From positions 353,265 to 417,264 of the forward strand of contig CBDDAC010000023.1 in NCBI GenBank assembly GCA_965224765.1: a stretch of 64,000 bases of DNA, written 5' to 3'. Positions 1-9,520 of the stretch are shown one piece after another. The notes under the pieces are model-generated. The model saw nothing but the letters and a program-made list of their open reading frames with translations, ran no database searches and was not told the origin of the DNA. The translations under genes and the position numbers were made by a program. This DNA is from CAZDBA01 sp965224765. Its GTDB lineage: Bacteria > Planctomycetota > Planctomycetia > Pirellulales > Pirellulaceae. How positions within the stretch are numbered: position 1 is the first letter of the stretch; each line of letters begins with the position of its first letter.

Positions 1-1947
1 CGGTCCACGCGAATTCTCGTCCACAATCTGTTTGAGTTCGTCATGATCAACCGACTCGACCTCGATTAGCCGCAGGGTCAACGCCTCAAGAGCCTCGCTG
101 CGAACATCGAGAATATACCGCACTCTATCCACTGCCTCATCAATGATACGCTTGACCTCGACGTCAATTTCGCGAGCGGTCTGCTCACTAAACTGCTGCG
201 CAACTGGCCCAGCCGAAGCACCTGCCAGAAAAGGACTACTTCGATCCTGCTTGTAATTGACTCGGCCCAATTGACTCATTCCATACTGCATCACCATCGC
301 ACGGGCGATATCAGTACTACGCTCCAAATCGTTCTGTGCTCCGGTCGAAATGTCCTGGTAGATCAATTCCTCCGTAAGCGTTCCAGCAAGCAAAATCTGC
401 AACTGGCTTTCTAACTCACTCTGGGTCATCAGATAGCGATCCTGCTCGGGTCGCTGCATGGTGTAGCCAAGTGCTGCCAATCCACGAGGAATAATTGAAA
501 CCTTGTGTACAGGATCGGTGTTCGGCAAACTGTAGGCGACCAAAGCATGTCCGCTTTCGTGATAAGCAACTCGCTGCTTCTCTTCCACGTTCATTACACG
601 TTGCTTTTTCTCAAGTCCTGCAGCGGCACGCTCCACACCTTCGTTGAACTCGGACATCCCGACTTTGTTTTTCTCTTTTCGAGCGGCCAGCAAAGCAGCT
701 TCGTTGACCAGATTGGCAAGGTCAGCCCCAACAAAGCCGGGACTAATGGCAGCAACTTTCTGCAATTCAACGTTCTCTTCAAGCTTCACATTCTTCACGT
801 GAACCTTCAAGATTGCTTCGCGGCCACGCACATCAGGACGATCCACCAAAACGTGGCGATCAAAACGACCGGGACGCATCAACGCCTGATCTAGAGTTTC
901 GGGACGGTTCGTCGCGCCCATCACGATCACCCCGCTATTCGATTCAAACCCGTCCATCTCCACGAGTAACGCATTCAATGTCTGTTCACGCTCATCATGG
1001 CCGCCCACGGCACTCCCGGTTCTTGATTTCCCAAGTGCATCCAATTCGTCAATAAAAATAATACAAGGAGACTTGGCTTGTGCGGTTTGGAACATATCCC
1101 GTACACGAGCCGCTCCAACGCCGACGAACATTTCCACAAAGTCAGAACCGGACAGGCTGAAAAACGGAACCCCAGCTTCTCCTGCGACCGCCTTGGCAAG
1201 AAGTGTTTTCCCCGTGCCAGGAGGTCCAACCAACAGGACTCCGCGTGGAATCCGCGCTCCTAGTTTTTTGTATTTATCAGGGTTACGAAGGAAATCCACC
1301 ACTTCCTTGACTTCTTCGACGGCTTCATCAATGCCCGCGACGTCATCAAATGAGTTGCCCAACTCCTCTTGATACATTCGCCCGCGACTTCGACCAAATT
1401 GCATTGGCCCGCCAGCCCCACCAAGTTTCCGCATCATCAGCAGAAACACGATCAGGATCAAACCAGTCGTAATAAAGATGAAACCATATCGCTCTAGAAA
1501 ACTGGGGGGAGGTGAACCTTCGAACTGGATATTTCTGGCAAGCAACTTCTTGGTAAGCTCAGAGTAATCCGTCGACTCAACTGCCGTCACGGTAAAGCTG
1601 ATTTCCGTTCGTTCTTTGTCTTCCCCGACGATTCTGTAGTAAACCTTTCCTGTTATCTTCTTGCCTACCGTTAGAAGATGCGGCTCACTGTATTCGATCA
1701 TTCGCTCCGAACCGACTTCCGGCACAACAATTTTACCGCTGTGATTGCTGGCAAGTTTAACGGTGCTTTCGCCATCTTTGACGTACTTGGTGTTCTCAAT
1801 GAGGTTCTCGAAATCATTGACGCTCATTGCCTTTTCATTCTGACTCAGAAGCAGTATGGCGACGGCGGATAGGGCCAACACAATCAGTAATGCAAACCAG
1901 ACAAGTGATGAACTGTTCTGTTTGTCGCGTTTAGGTTCTTGGTCCAT
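1..1947 (-). CDS. ftsH: ATP-dependent zinc metalloprotease FtsH (C-terminus cut by window edge)
   Basis: Membrane-anchored AAA+ protease that extracts and degrades misfolded membrane proteins and regulators. The 649 visible residues show a first membrane segment at about 15-35, a periplasmic domain, a second membrane segment at about 155-172, Walker A GPPGTGKT at 241-248, Walker B FIDELDA near 299, the second region of homology with MRPGRFDRH near 357-365, and the zinc site HESGH at 463-467. The start ATG at 1947 is the first in frame and gives a normal N-terminus. The remaining C-terminal part of the peptidase domain lies left of the window. It is transcribed divergently from dxr. Confidence 0.97.
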   Translation of the reverse strand, partial: MDQEPKRDKQNSSSLVWFALLIVLALSAVAILLLSQNEKAMSVNDFENLIENTKYVKDGESTVKLASNHSGKIVVPEVGSERMIEYSEPHLLTVGKKITGKVYYRIVGEDKERTEISFTVTAVESTDYSELTKKLLARNIQFEGSPPPSFLERYGFIFITTGLILIVFLLMMRKLGGAGGPMQFGRSRGRMYQEELGNSFDDVAGIDEAVEEVKEVVDFLRNPDKYKKLGARIPRGVLLVGPPGTGKTLLAKAVAGEAGVPFFSLSGSDFVEMFVGVGAARVRDMFQTAQAKSPCIIFIDELDALGKSRTGSAVGGHDEREQTLNALLVEMDGFESNSGVIVMGATNRPETLDQALMRPGRFDRHVLVDRPDVRGREAILKVHVKNVKLEENVELQKVAAISPGFVGADLANLVNEAALLAARKEKNKVGMSEFNEGVERAAAGLEKKQRVMNVEEKQRVAYHESGHALVAYSLPNTDPVHKVSIIPRGLAALGYTMQRPEQDRYLMTQSELESQLQILLAGTLTEELIYQDISTGAQNDLERSTDIARAMVMQYGMSQLGRVNYKQDRSSPFLAGASAGPVAQQFSEQTAREIDVEVKRIIDEAVDRVRYILDVRSEALEALTLRLIEVESVDHDELKQIVDENSRGP

Positions 1948-2378
1948 AATGTCTTCTTCTGAGAAAGTTTCAGGCGTGGCTCGCGAGAGCCCTTTCAATT
2001 CAACCTGTTGCAACAACGGTGCCATTGACCGTTGAGCCAGTAGGTATGGCAGGAGTTTTTTGAGTCAAAATTGAGGCGTCAATTTATCGAACTTGAGGAA
2101 AAATCTCCAGTTTGTGATTGGATTCAAGTCGACATTTCGTCCAAGAACACAAATCACATTGAAAAAACCGCTTCAAATTCTATAGGGAACATCCGCTCCT
2201 GATCCAATTTGCCTTGTGACAGATTGGGCCTACTCGTAAAATTCGGGTTGAATTTCTGTGGAGAAATCCATCACCGTCCGTAAACTTCAAGCCAAAACCA
2301 GCAGATGGTTGCCCTCATCTGTTTACATTTTTCAACTTCGTTGACTTTTGGCAACATCTTAGCCGCAAAAACCTTTAC
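1948..2378. other. Divergent intergenic region ftsH/dxr
   Basis: This 431-bp gap separates two divergent genes, so it should hold promoters for both. I see no convincing open reading frame, RNA gene or long repeat in it. No clear purine-rich ribosome binding site precedes the dxr ATG. Confidence 0.5.
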
Positions 2379-3527
2379 ATGCTTCACTCACGAAAAGTCG
2401 CTATTTTTGGCTCCACCGGAAGTATTGGGGGAAATACCTTGGCGGTTATCGAAGCACTCCCCCATTTTGACGTCCATGCGATCAGTGGACACTCGAATCT
2501 TGAGTCATTGGCAAAAATCGCTCAAAAATTCCAACCCAGATACGTCGTTGCCACAGATCCGGCCTCGCAACCGAATAATCATGACTTTGGAAACAGCCAA
2601 GTCTTTCATTCTTCGCAGGATCTGGATTCTATCGCCAGCGACCCAAACGTCGATATTGTCGTTGCCGCAATTGTTGGCTGTGCTGGACTCTCGAGTACGT
2701 GGGCAGCCATCAATGCGGGCAAAACAGTCGCTCTCGCCAACAAAGAATCTTTAGTCGTCGCTGGAAGTTTACTCATGCCCCTGGCCAAAAAAACGGGGGC
2801 AATGATACTACCGGTCGACAGTGAGCACAGTGCGATTTTCCAGGCGGCTCAGGGTGGTGCCCAACGAGAAATTCGCCGCGTCATTTTGACCGCTAGCGGC
2901 GGCTCGCTCCGTGACTACACCTACGAAGAAATGAAAACGGTCACCGCCGAACAGGCTTTGGCCCATCCGACTTGGAAAATGGGGGCCAAAATCACCGTCG
3001 ACTCGGCCACAATGATGAATAAGGCTCTCGAAGTCATCGAAGCACGCTGGCTTTTCGATCTTCGACCGGAACAAATCGAAGTCGTGGTCCACCCTCAATC
3101 TATTATCCATTCAATGGTAGAATTTTCCGATGGATCCGTGCTGGCTCAAATGAGCCCGCCCGATATGAAATTGCCAATCCAATACGCTCTGACTTACCCA
3201 GATCGAATGGATGGCCCCGCAGAACGAATGGATTTTACTTCAGCACTGAGTTTGGACCTGATGCCCGCAGACCTGGATCGCTTTCCCGCTCTGAGACTGG
3301 GTTTTGAAGTTGCAGAACAAGGAGGCACGTCAGGTGCCGTCTTGAATGCAGCAAACGAAGTGGCCGTAAACGAATTTTTGAATGGCGAAATTGCGATAAC
3401 CGATATCGCGTCTCATTGTCGCCGCCTTTTAGATAAACATGAATACATAGCCGAACCGACTCTGGAGCAATTGATGGCTGCAGATGACTGGGCTCGGCAG
3501 GAGATGTCCAAGTGGAAACTTGCTTGA
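2379..3527 (+). CDS. dxr: 1-deoxy-D-xylulose 5-phosphate reductoisomerase
   Basis: Converts 1-deoxy-D-xylulose 5-phosphate to 2-C-methyl-D-erythritol 4-phosphate with NADPH, the committed step of the non-mevalonate isoprenoid pathway. The 382-aa product has the nucleotide-binding motif GSTGSIGG at residues 10-17, the metal and substrate site PVDSEHSAIFQ near 146, SGGSLRD near 172, and the HPTWKMGAKITVDSATMMNK stretch typical of the family. Length is normal (about 380-400). Its TGA stop overlaps the ATG of rseP (TGATG), so the two are translationally coupled, a common order (dxr-rseP) in bacteria. Confidence 0.97.
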   Translation: MLHSRKVAIFGSTGSIGGNTLAVIEALPHFDVHAISGHSNLESLAKIAQKFQPRYVVATDPASQPNNHDFGNSQVFHSSQDLDSIASDPNVDIVVAAIVGCAGLSSTWAAINAGKTVALANKESLVVAGSLLMPLAKKTGAMILPVDSEHSAIFQAAQGGAQREIRRVILTASGGSLRDYTYEEMKTVTAEQALAHPTWKMGAKITVDSATMMNKALEVIEARWLFDLRPEQIEVVVHPQSIIHSMVEFSDGSVLAQMSPPDMKLPIQYALTYPDRMDGPAERMDFTSALSLDLMPADLDRFPALRLGFEVAEQGGTSGAVLNAANEVAVNEFLNGEIAITDIASHCRRLLDKHEYIAEPTLEQLMAADDWARQEMSKWKLA

Positions 3528-5677
3528 TGGAAAATACACTGTTGCTCGGTGCCGGTTGGCTGGACCCAACTTATTGGTGGGGGGTTGCACAAGTCATTAT
3601 CGGCTTGGGCCTGGTTATTTTTGTCCATGAGCTAGGACACTTCCTGGTCGCCAAAGCTTGCGGTGTAAAATGCGAAAAATTCTACGTTGGCTTTGATGTT
3701 TGCGATATCAAGATCGGTGATCGCGTGATCATTCCCAGATCACTTGTGAAGTGGCAATGGGGCGAAACCGAGTATGGGGTGGGAATCCTTCCGCTGGGCG
3801 GGTACGTCAAAATGCTTGGCCAAGATGACAACCCTGCCAACCTCGAAAAGGAAATTGAACGCTCCAAAGCGAACTTAGGCCACTCGGGAGAAGAATTGTA
3901 CGAACCCTCGGGATTAGTTGATCGCAGCAAGATGGACCCACGCAGTTTTCTTGCCAAAACCGTTCCACAACGAATGGCCATTATTTCTGCAGGTGTCATT
4001 TTCAATATCCTGTTCGCGATCCTCCTGGCTGCAGTCGCATTTCGAAGTGGCGTCATTTACGAGCCACCCATGATTGGAAATGTGTCTGCAGGCGGACCAG
4101 CCTGGGAAGCGGGCATTCCCGAATCCACGGTGGTTCGCGTCGGCAACCAACGCATGGACGATGGCTATTTTACCTTCATGCACATGGCTGAAGCCATCAT
4201 TTTTGACGGCAGCGAAGAAGACGCCCAAGTCGAAATCGAATTCATTCCGACTGGCGAAACAGAATCCCAAACGAAGACGATCCCGACCCGAAAAATCGGC
4301 AACCAGATCAAGATTCCCCGCATCGGAGTCTCTCCGATGCAGATCGCTGAAGTCGCCAAATTTGACAAGATGCCACCGGGACGATCTTCTTCAAACTGCG
4401 ATCCACCAATCCTGGGCGGCGACAAGATCCTCTCCGTCAACGACAAGAATGCCGGTACCATGGGCCAGATCAAAACTGCCTTGGCCAGCAATTACGGAAG
4501 CCCGACTAAAATCGTTGTTGAACGTTCCTCCGATGACCTTGCCGAAGGATCCCAACCCGTACAGGTAGAAATCACGATCGCCGCAGATCGAATGAGAACC
4601 ATCGGCTTGACCATTGGCTGGCAACCCATTGCCGCCATCCAAAAAGGCTCACCCGCAGAAACAGCTGGATTCCAAGTCGGAGACGAATTTGTTTCGGTCA
4701 ATGGAAAACCTGTTCGCAGCGTATTTACGTTGGACCTGGATGCCATCACTCATCTCCGAAGTGCCGCAGGCGAGCCGATGAAATTCGTCATCAAACGCGA
4801 CGATCAGGAGCAAACCATCAGCGTCATCCCGAGGATGCCACAGTGGATCTCTCAATTGGATGGCCTCGACACAACACTCCCGGTTGGAATCGATTCTTTG
4901 GGAATCACGATCCCCGTTTCAGATATCGTTTCCCATGTTGAACCGGGCAGCCCAGCCGAACAAGCCGGAATTGTTGTGGGTGATGAAATCGTTGGTTATC
5001 AAATCATTCTCGACGACGAGCAGAAAAAGGAATCGGTTTACGCCAAGGTCGGAAAGAATCGTTCATACATCAACACCTGGGGAAATCGAGTCTTCAATTG
5101 GGCCGCCACACATTCTAGTTTCCAACTATTTGAACCTGGGCAGGAATTCAACCTGACACTCAAACGGAGTAACGGAAATGAAGTCGTAAAAATCCAGACC
5201 GTAGCTTCAAATGACTACTATCTTCCCACCATGGGAGTGCCCCTCAAAAAACTCCAGCATGTCTACACCGCGGAGTCGTGGGGAGAAGCTATCGAACTTG
5301 GTGCCTTCCAAACCTGGACCGATTTGACGAAAGTCTTCAAATTCCTTGGCAAACTGGTTCGTGGCCGAATCGGCGTCGAAAATCTTGGAGGCCCTGCAAC
5401 AATTTTTGTTGTAGCAACGAGCGAAGCGTCTCAAGGAACTTCGCGTCTTCTACTATTTTTGGTGTTGTTGAGTGCCAACCTTGCCATCATCAACTTCCTG
5501 CCAATCCCCATATTGGACGGAGGGCACATGATGTTCCTGGCCTACGAAGGCCTGTTCCGAAAACCAGTCACGGAAAATGTTCAGGTAATCCTAACCTATG
5601 CAGGATTCTTGGCGATTTTGACATTGATGGCATTCGTTTTCTACCAAGACTTCTGGAGAGTGATCAAACTCTTCTAG
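3527..5677 (+). CDS. rseP: Site-2 protease RseP, zinc intramembrane metalloprotease with PDZ domains
   Basis: Cleaves transmembrane segments, classically of anti-sigma factors, within the inner membrane. The 716-aa product has HELGH at residues 34-38 in the first membrane segment, PDZ-like regions in the middle (repeated SPAE-AG-GDE motifs near residues 370-400 and 475-500), and a C-terminal membrane part with the NFLPIPILDGGHM motif that supplies the third zinc ligand. It is much longer than E. coli RseP (about 450 aa), as is common in planctomycetes. I prefer the ATG at 3527, overlapping the dxr stop, over a GTG at 3512 that adds five residues. Confidence 0.93.
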   Translation: MENTLLLGAGWLDPTYWWGVAQVIIGLGLVIFVHELGHFLVAKACGVKCEKFYVGFDVCDIKIGDRVIIPRSLVKWQWGETEYGVGILPLGGYVKMLGQDDNPANLEKEIERSKANLGHSGEELYEPSGLVDRSKMDPRSFLAKTVPQRMAIISAGVIFNILFAILLAAVAFRSGVIYEPPMIGNVSAGGPAWEAGIPESTVVRVGNQRMDDGYFTFMHMAEAIIFDGSEEDAQVEIEFIPTGETESQTKTIPTRKIGNQIKIPRIGVSPMQIAEVAKFDKMPPGRSSSNCDPPILGGDKILSVNDKNAGTMGQIKTALASNYGSPTKIVVERSSDDLAEGSQPVQVEITIAADRMRTIGLTIGWQPIAAIQKGSPAETAGFQVGDEFVSVNGKPVRSVFTLDLDAITHLRSAAGEPMKFVIKRDDQEQTISVIPRMPQWISQLDGLDTTLPVGIDSLGITIPVSDIVSHVEPGSPAEQAGIVVGDEIVGYQIILDDEQKKESVYAKVGKNRSYINTWGNRVFNWAATHSSFQLFEPGQEFNLTLKRSNGNEVVKIQTVASNDYYLPTMGVPLKKLQHVYTAESWGEAIELGAFQTWTDLTKVFKFLGKLVRGRIGVENLGGPATIFVVATSEASQGTSRLLLFLVLLSANLAIINFLPIPILDGGHMMFLAYEGLFRKPVTENVQVILTYAGFLAILTLMAFVFYQDFWRVIKLF

Positions 5678-6625
5678 TGATTCGACAGAGCTGATTTGAC
5701 CAGTTTCCGTGGGTGCCATGCTTCACGCTTGCGTGAGCATGCTCGTGCAATCGCGAGGCATGGCACTCAACAGTTCAGGTTGGTTGAACCACTAGATACA
5801 AAGGGTTACATCGTGGATTTAGGGAACACAGACATAAACTTTTCGCCTCGTTCACGAAATTGGTGGGTGGAGTTTCACAACTTGCCAGATTTCACTCTCA
5901 TTTCCCTGCTTTAGGTGTGGATTTCGCATGATTCCAACTGGCCATCAGTTCGCAATTTCTTCAAAAAGGCTACCCACTAACCCCAACGAATGATTCCCGT
6001 AGCCCATTCCGCGTCACCATCGTTTCGGCCTGCACAGCAGATTGAGGCTGAAACATGGGGACCGAGACATGGGCGGGCCATTCTGAAGAGCTAGAGCGAG
6101 GATGCAAACCTAACCGTATTCACCCACTCATTCCGTGGGCGAACCTTGAAATTGGACGTGGAATCACGGATGCCGTCGCTCCCGCGACTCTGACTTTTGG
6201 GTGGGATGTTATCCCAGACTAAAAGTCTGGGGCTAAAAGAAATTGTCACTCTGTGACAAGTGCCGACAAGCCTGAGGAACCCGAATGAGGATGCGAAACA
6301 ACCACTTTTCACCCACTCATTCCGTCGGAGAGCCAACTTTTCCTAGCGTGGTCGATCTTCATTTGCCATTGAGTTGGTTACATTGACATCCCGATACTAG
6401 AGGTTGTTTCTGAACTCAATTCTTCGGTAGTTGCAATTTTGGGCACCTGCGACGCACGGCCTCGTTACGCAGTTCAATTCGCTTTCAGCGATGTTCAGCC
6501 GACTTCCGTCCTCGGGAGTTTTATGGAATTCGATTCGGATAACGAGAGCAGATTTAAACAAACGATAGGTATGGAAAAGTTTAAGGCACGGACCTTCGGA
6601 TCGGTTCGCGCATCAACTGCATCCT
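5678..6625. other. Gene-poor region with small palindromes and direct repeats
   Basis: About 950 bp between convergent rseP and the SulP gene. It holds a hairpin 40 bp after rseP (listed separately), an 18-bp direct repeat TTCACCCACTCATTCCGT at 6119-6136 and 6308-6325 inside longer diverged copies, and a palindrome CCCAGACT-AAA-AGTCTGGG at 6213-6231 that recurs at 13357-13375 and, in a variant, at 50788-50807. No open reading frame here looks real. Confidence 0.6.
5713..5741. repeat. Hairpin, diverged copy of the 229-bp repeat core; possible rseP terminator
   Basis: CATGC and TCACGC pair with GCGTGA and GCATG around a TT loop, about 40 bp after the rseP stop. The sequence GGTGCCATGCT followed by CGCTTGCGTG matches the core of the repeat units at 11020-11050 and, inverted, at 28212-28241. 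There is no T-run, so termination is only a guess. Confidence 0.5.
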
Positions 6626-8503
6626 CTACGAAACATTCTGTTCGCCAGGAACTTTATTCAAATACGCTTCCAGCCATAGGGAACAAGCATTGAAATCTTC
6701 AAAACAATTCTCTCGATCAACCAAACCGGGAATCACGTTAAGTCGCTCCAGTAAATCCAGAGGCTGGCCGTGCACATCAGTAAATAAGACTTGAACGCCC
6801 CGTTGTTGCAAATCTTGAATCGCGTCATCCATTGAATAAATTCCCGACTGATCGATGTAGGGAACACGATCCATGCGAATGACAAATACACGCATCTCTG
6901 GCAAGTTCGCGATGATATCTTGAAACCGTGACGCGAACCCAAAAAACAAGGGGCCGTCGAGGTGCTTGATGTAAACCTGGTTTCCAAATTCTTCAATGAT
7001 CTGGCCTTCATCGACCCAAGGCATTTCACGTGAGAACTCTCGGAGTGGAGCCGCCTCGTTGGTACGCAGGTCGACTGCGTCTGCGATATGTTTCATGAAG
7101 AGAACGCACGACAGAACCAAACCAAGAAAAACAGCCTCAATTAACCCGATAAAAACCGTAAGAACGAGCACGAGTAACATGACAACGACTTCTGCGATTG
7201 GTGCCTGGCGAACATGGCGAAGTCCTTTGTAGTCCATCACTCCCATCCCAACCGTCACGAGAATCCCGGCAAGTACCGCGGCTGGAATTTGCGAAGCAAG
7301 TGGGCCCAGCAACAATAGTACAACCAGCAAGAAAACACCGGCAATCATTCCTGATAGCTTTGAGTGGCCACCCGACTTGATGTTTACAACGGTACGAATC
7401 GTTGCACCAGCTCCTGGTATTCCACCGAACAAAGCGGCAATCGAATTGCCAATTCCTTGCCCAATCAATTCCTGGTCTGGGTTGTGCTTCGTTTTGGTCA
7501 TATTGTCCGCGACGATCGACGTTAACAATGAGTCGATTGCTCCAAGCGCCGCCAGAGAGGCCGCGGTAAAGATATACGGGTAGATTTGCGCCAAGTTGAA
7601 TTGACTGAACAGTTCCAGCTGGAGCTCTGGAAATCCGCTTGGAATGTTTCCAATCTTTGTGTAGTCGGTAAGGAAAAAGTAGGCGCACCCCGACACCACC
7701 AACAGCGCAACGAGCGTACTCGGGATGACTTTGGTAATTCTTTTAAAACCGTAGATAATAAATATGGTCAGCAAGCCAAGAGTCAACTCCGTGTAACTGA
7801 TGCTGCGCACCGCCCGCCCCATCAGTCTTAGCGAACCGATAACTCCAGACGCATTATTGGCAGCCAACGCCTGTGCTTCTCGATCAATATCCTCTCGAGT
7901 AATCTGACTGGCCCTCGAAATTGTCTCCTTGAAATCCTCCAAAACCAGAATGTCTTCGCCTGCCTCTTCACGAAGAATTTTCTCCAGGATAAGTTCTTCT
8001 GCTTGCGCGACGAATCCCGACACATAGGTTGTGTCCTCTTTAGGGTAGTAACCGACCATCGGAAGTAACTGAGTAATCAGAATAATGACTCCAATTCCGG
8101 TCATGAACCCAGACACGACCGGATAGGGAATGTACCTGATATACTGCCCAAATCTGAGTAGGCCGAGTCCAATCTGGAATAGCCCGGCCAATAAAAACAC
8201 CATCAAAATCGCTGGCAGCGCTCGACTCAAATCTCCTTCGTTCGCCGCGACGATTCCGGCGATGACCACCATACTGACTGCTGTCATCGGTGCCGTTGGC
8301 CCGGAAATCTGAGTTCTCGTTCCACCAAAAAACGCCGCGAAAAAGCTGATAAAAATCGCGCCGTAAAGGCCCGCAGTGGCTCCCATTCCCGACTGCAATC
8401 CGAACGCCAATGCCAGTGGAAGTGCGACGATCCCCGCGGTAATTCCGCCAAAACAATCGCCGGGTATGTCAGAAAAATCAAAACCAAATCTATTCTTTTT
8501 CAC
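6626..8503 (-). CDS. SulP-family anion transporter with C-terminal STAS domain
   Basis: Inner-membrane SLC26/SulP permease; family members move sulfate, bicarbonate or other anions, and the substrate cannot be told from sequence. The 625-aa product begins with the family signature GGITAGIVALPLALAFGLQS, has about 10-14 hydrophobic segments, and ends in a STAS domain carrying DQSGIYSMDDA (residues about 555-565). There is an unusually long insertion (SGFVAQAEELILEKILREEA and onwards, about 60 residues) between membrane segments. I chose the GTG at 8503 because AGGG lies 8 nt upstream; a TTG at 8590 would add 29 unlikely residues. Confidence 0.9.
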   Translation of the reverse strand: MKKNRFGFDFSDIPGDCFGGITAGIVALPLALAFGLQSGMGATAGLYGAIFISFFAAFFGGTRTQISGPTAPMTAVSMVVIAGIVAANEGDLSRALPAILMVFLLAGLFQIGLGLLRFGQYIRYIPYPVVSGFMTGIGVIILITQLLPMVGYYPKEDTTYVSGFVAQAEELILEKILREEAGEDILVLEDFKETISRASQITREDIDREAQALAANNASGVIGSLRLMGRAVRSISYTELTLGLLTIFIIYGFKRITKVIPSTLVALLVVSGCAYFFLTDYTKIGNIPSGFPELQLELFSQFNLAQIYPYIFTAASLAALGAIDSLLTSIVADNMTKTKHNPDQELIGQGIGNSIAALFGGIPGAGATIRTVVNIKSGGHSKLSGMIAGVFLLVVLLLLGPLASQIPAAVLAGILVTVGMGVMDYKGLRHVRQAPIAEVVVMLLVLVLTVFIGLIEAVFLGLVLSCVLFMKHIADAVDLRTNEAAPLREFSREMPWVDEGQIIEEFGNQVYIKHLDGPLFFGFASRFQDIIANLPEMRVFVIRMDRVPYIDQSGIYSMDDAIQDLQQRGVQVLFTDVHGQPLDLLERLNVIPGLVDRENCFEDFNACSLWLEAYLNKVPGEQNVS

Positions 8504-8647
8504 AGTGCTTGCCCTATAGAGTTGCCATTTGTCTTTGCTCTGTACGCCGCTACAGAATGGCACATTCCTCGACCAATAAATGCGACGCAAACCACGGTTG
8601 AAAAACCAACCGATGAAATCAATACTGACTTGATCAGCAAGGATCGG

Positions 8648-8965
8648 CTAAATCAGTAGAGGGGCGAGCATGCCGTTGGAAAGTTCATGGCCGTTATGAA
8701 ACGCAACATGACAATTGCCTGACGTGCATGAAAGCAATTGAAGTGGCGAAAAAAAACTCTTGTTGATTTTCCCCTCATCTCGCAATGGGCTGCCACGTTT
8801 TCGAGTAGAAAACCTGCATATCACCAACTCTTCGCAGTTATCCTCGGATTCATCTTCGTGGGGGACGCTGGGGACTGCTTCCAATAGGACACAAGCCACC
8901 TCAGTCGCCGCTGGCGCCAGGACAAATGCACAAAGACAGACAGAAATGATCAGCAAACGCATCAT
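8648..8965 (-). CDS. Small secreted protein of unknown function
   Basis: A 105-aa product starting MMRLLIISVCLCAFVLAP, a clear signal peptide probably cleaved after about residue 20. The mature part is short, acidic in its first third and contains three cysteines (NCEEL, LVICRF, LLSCTSGNC), with a hydrophobic end. I do not recognise a family. Lies between the SulP gene and a 550-bp empty stretch. Start chosen at the tandem ATG because upstream codons offer only TTG. It could be spurious, but the signal sequence argues for a real gene. Confidence 0.5.
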   Translation of the reverse strand: MMRLLIISVCLCAFVLAPAATEVACVLLEAVPSVPHEDESEDNCEELVICRFSTRKRGSPLRDEGKINKSFFSPLQLLSCTSGNCHVAFHNGHELSNGMLAPLLI

Positions 8966-9520
8966 CGGTAAGCAAAAGATCGGTCGCAAAGCAGCAGTCT
9001 GTAAACTTGGGTTAAAAACGAGAGGCAGCAGGTTGAAAAGAAACCGCGATATATCATATCACAAAGCACCATCAAACTTCCATAACCTGTTTTGTCAAAA
9101 TGTGCTGCATCTAAGTGGAAAACGAAACGAACGCTCGGAAGCGTCGCAGCAACACATGATGAATCAAGCTCGTATCGAACCTTGGCAACCACTCAACGTA
9201 GGCGAACCCATGTCGAGATCATCTCCAAGTTTCTCGATATCAATTTTCAAGCGAATGACATCTCCAAATCCTGACTCGAAATTTGCATAGCGCCATTCTG
9301 ATCCTACAGTCGCAGATGTTTAATTTGCAAGTGTTTTTGAACAACGCCCAACGAATCGGAACGAGCTTTCTCGAAGAATCACGCCGCTAGCGGCAATTCA
9401 TTCCATCGAAGTGCAACTGTAGTACTAGAGCGAAATTTGAAAAAATCAGTGGACTTTTCGTCGTATCACTCTCACCGCCAATTTATGAAACGCACCACAA
9501 GTTCAATCACGTCGACTCAA
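8966..9520. other. Intergenic region, nothing recognised
   Basis: A 555-bp stretch between the small secreted protein gene and the end of dprA, both on the minus strand. Open frames present on either strand lack family resemblance and plausible start signals. No repeats or RNA genes were seen. Confidence 0.4.
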
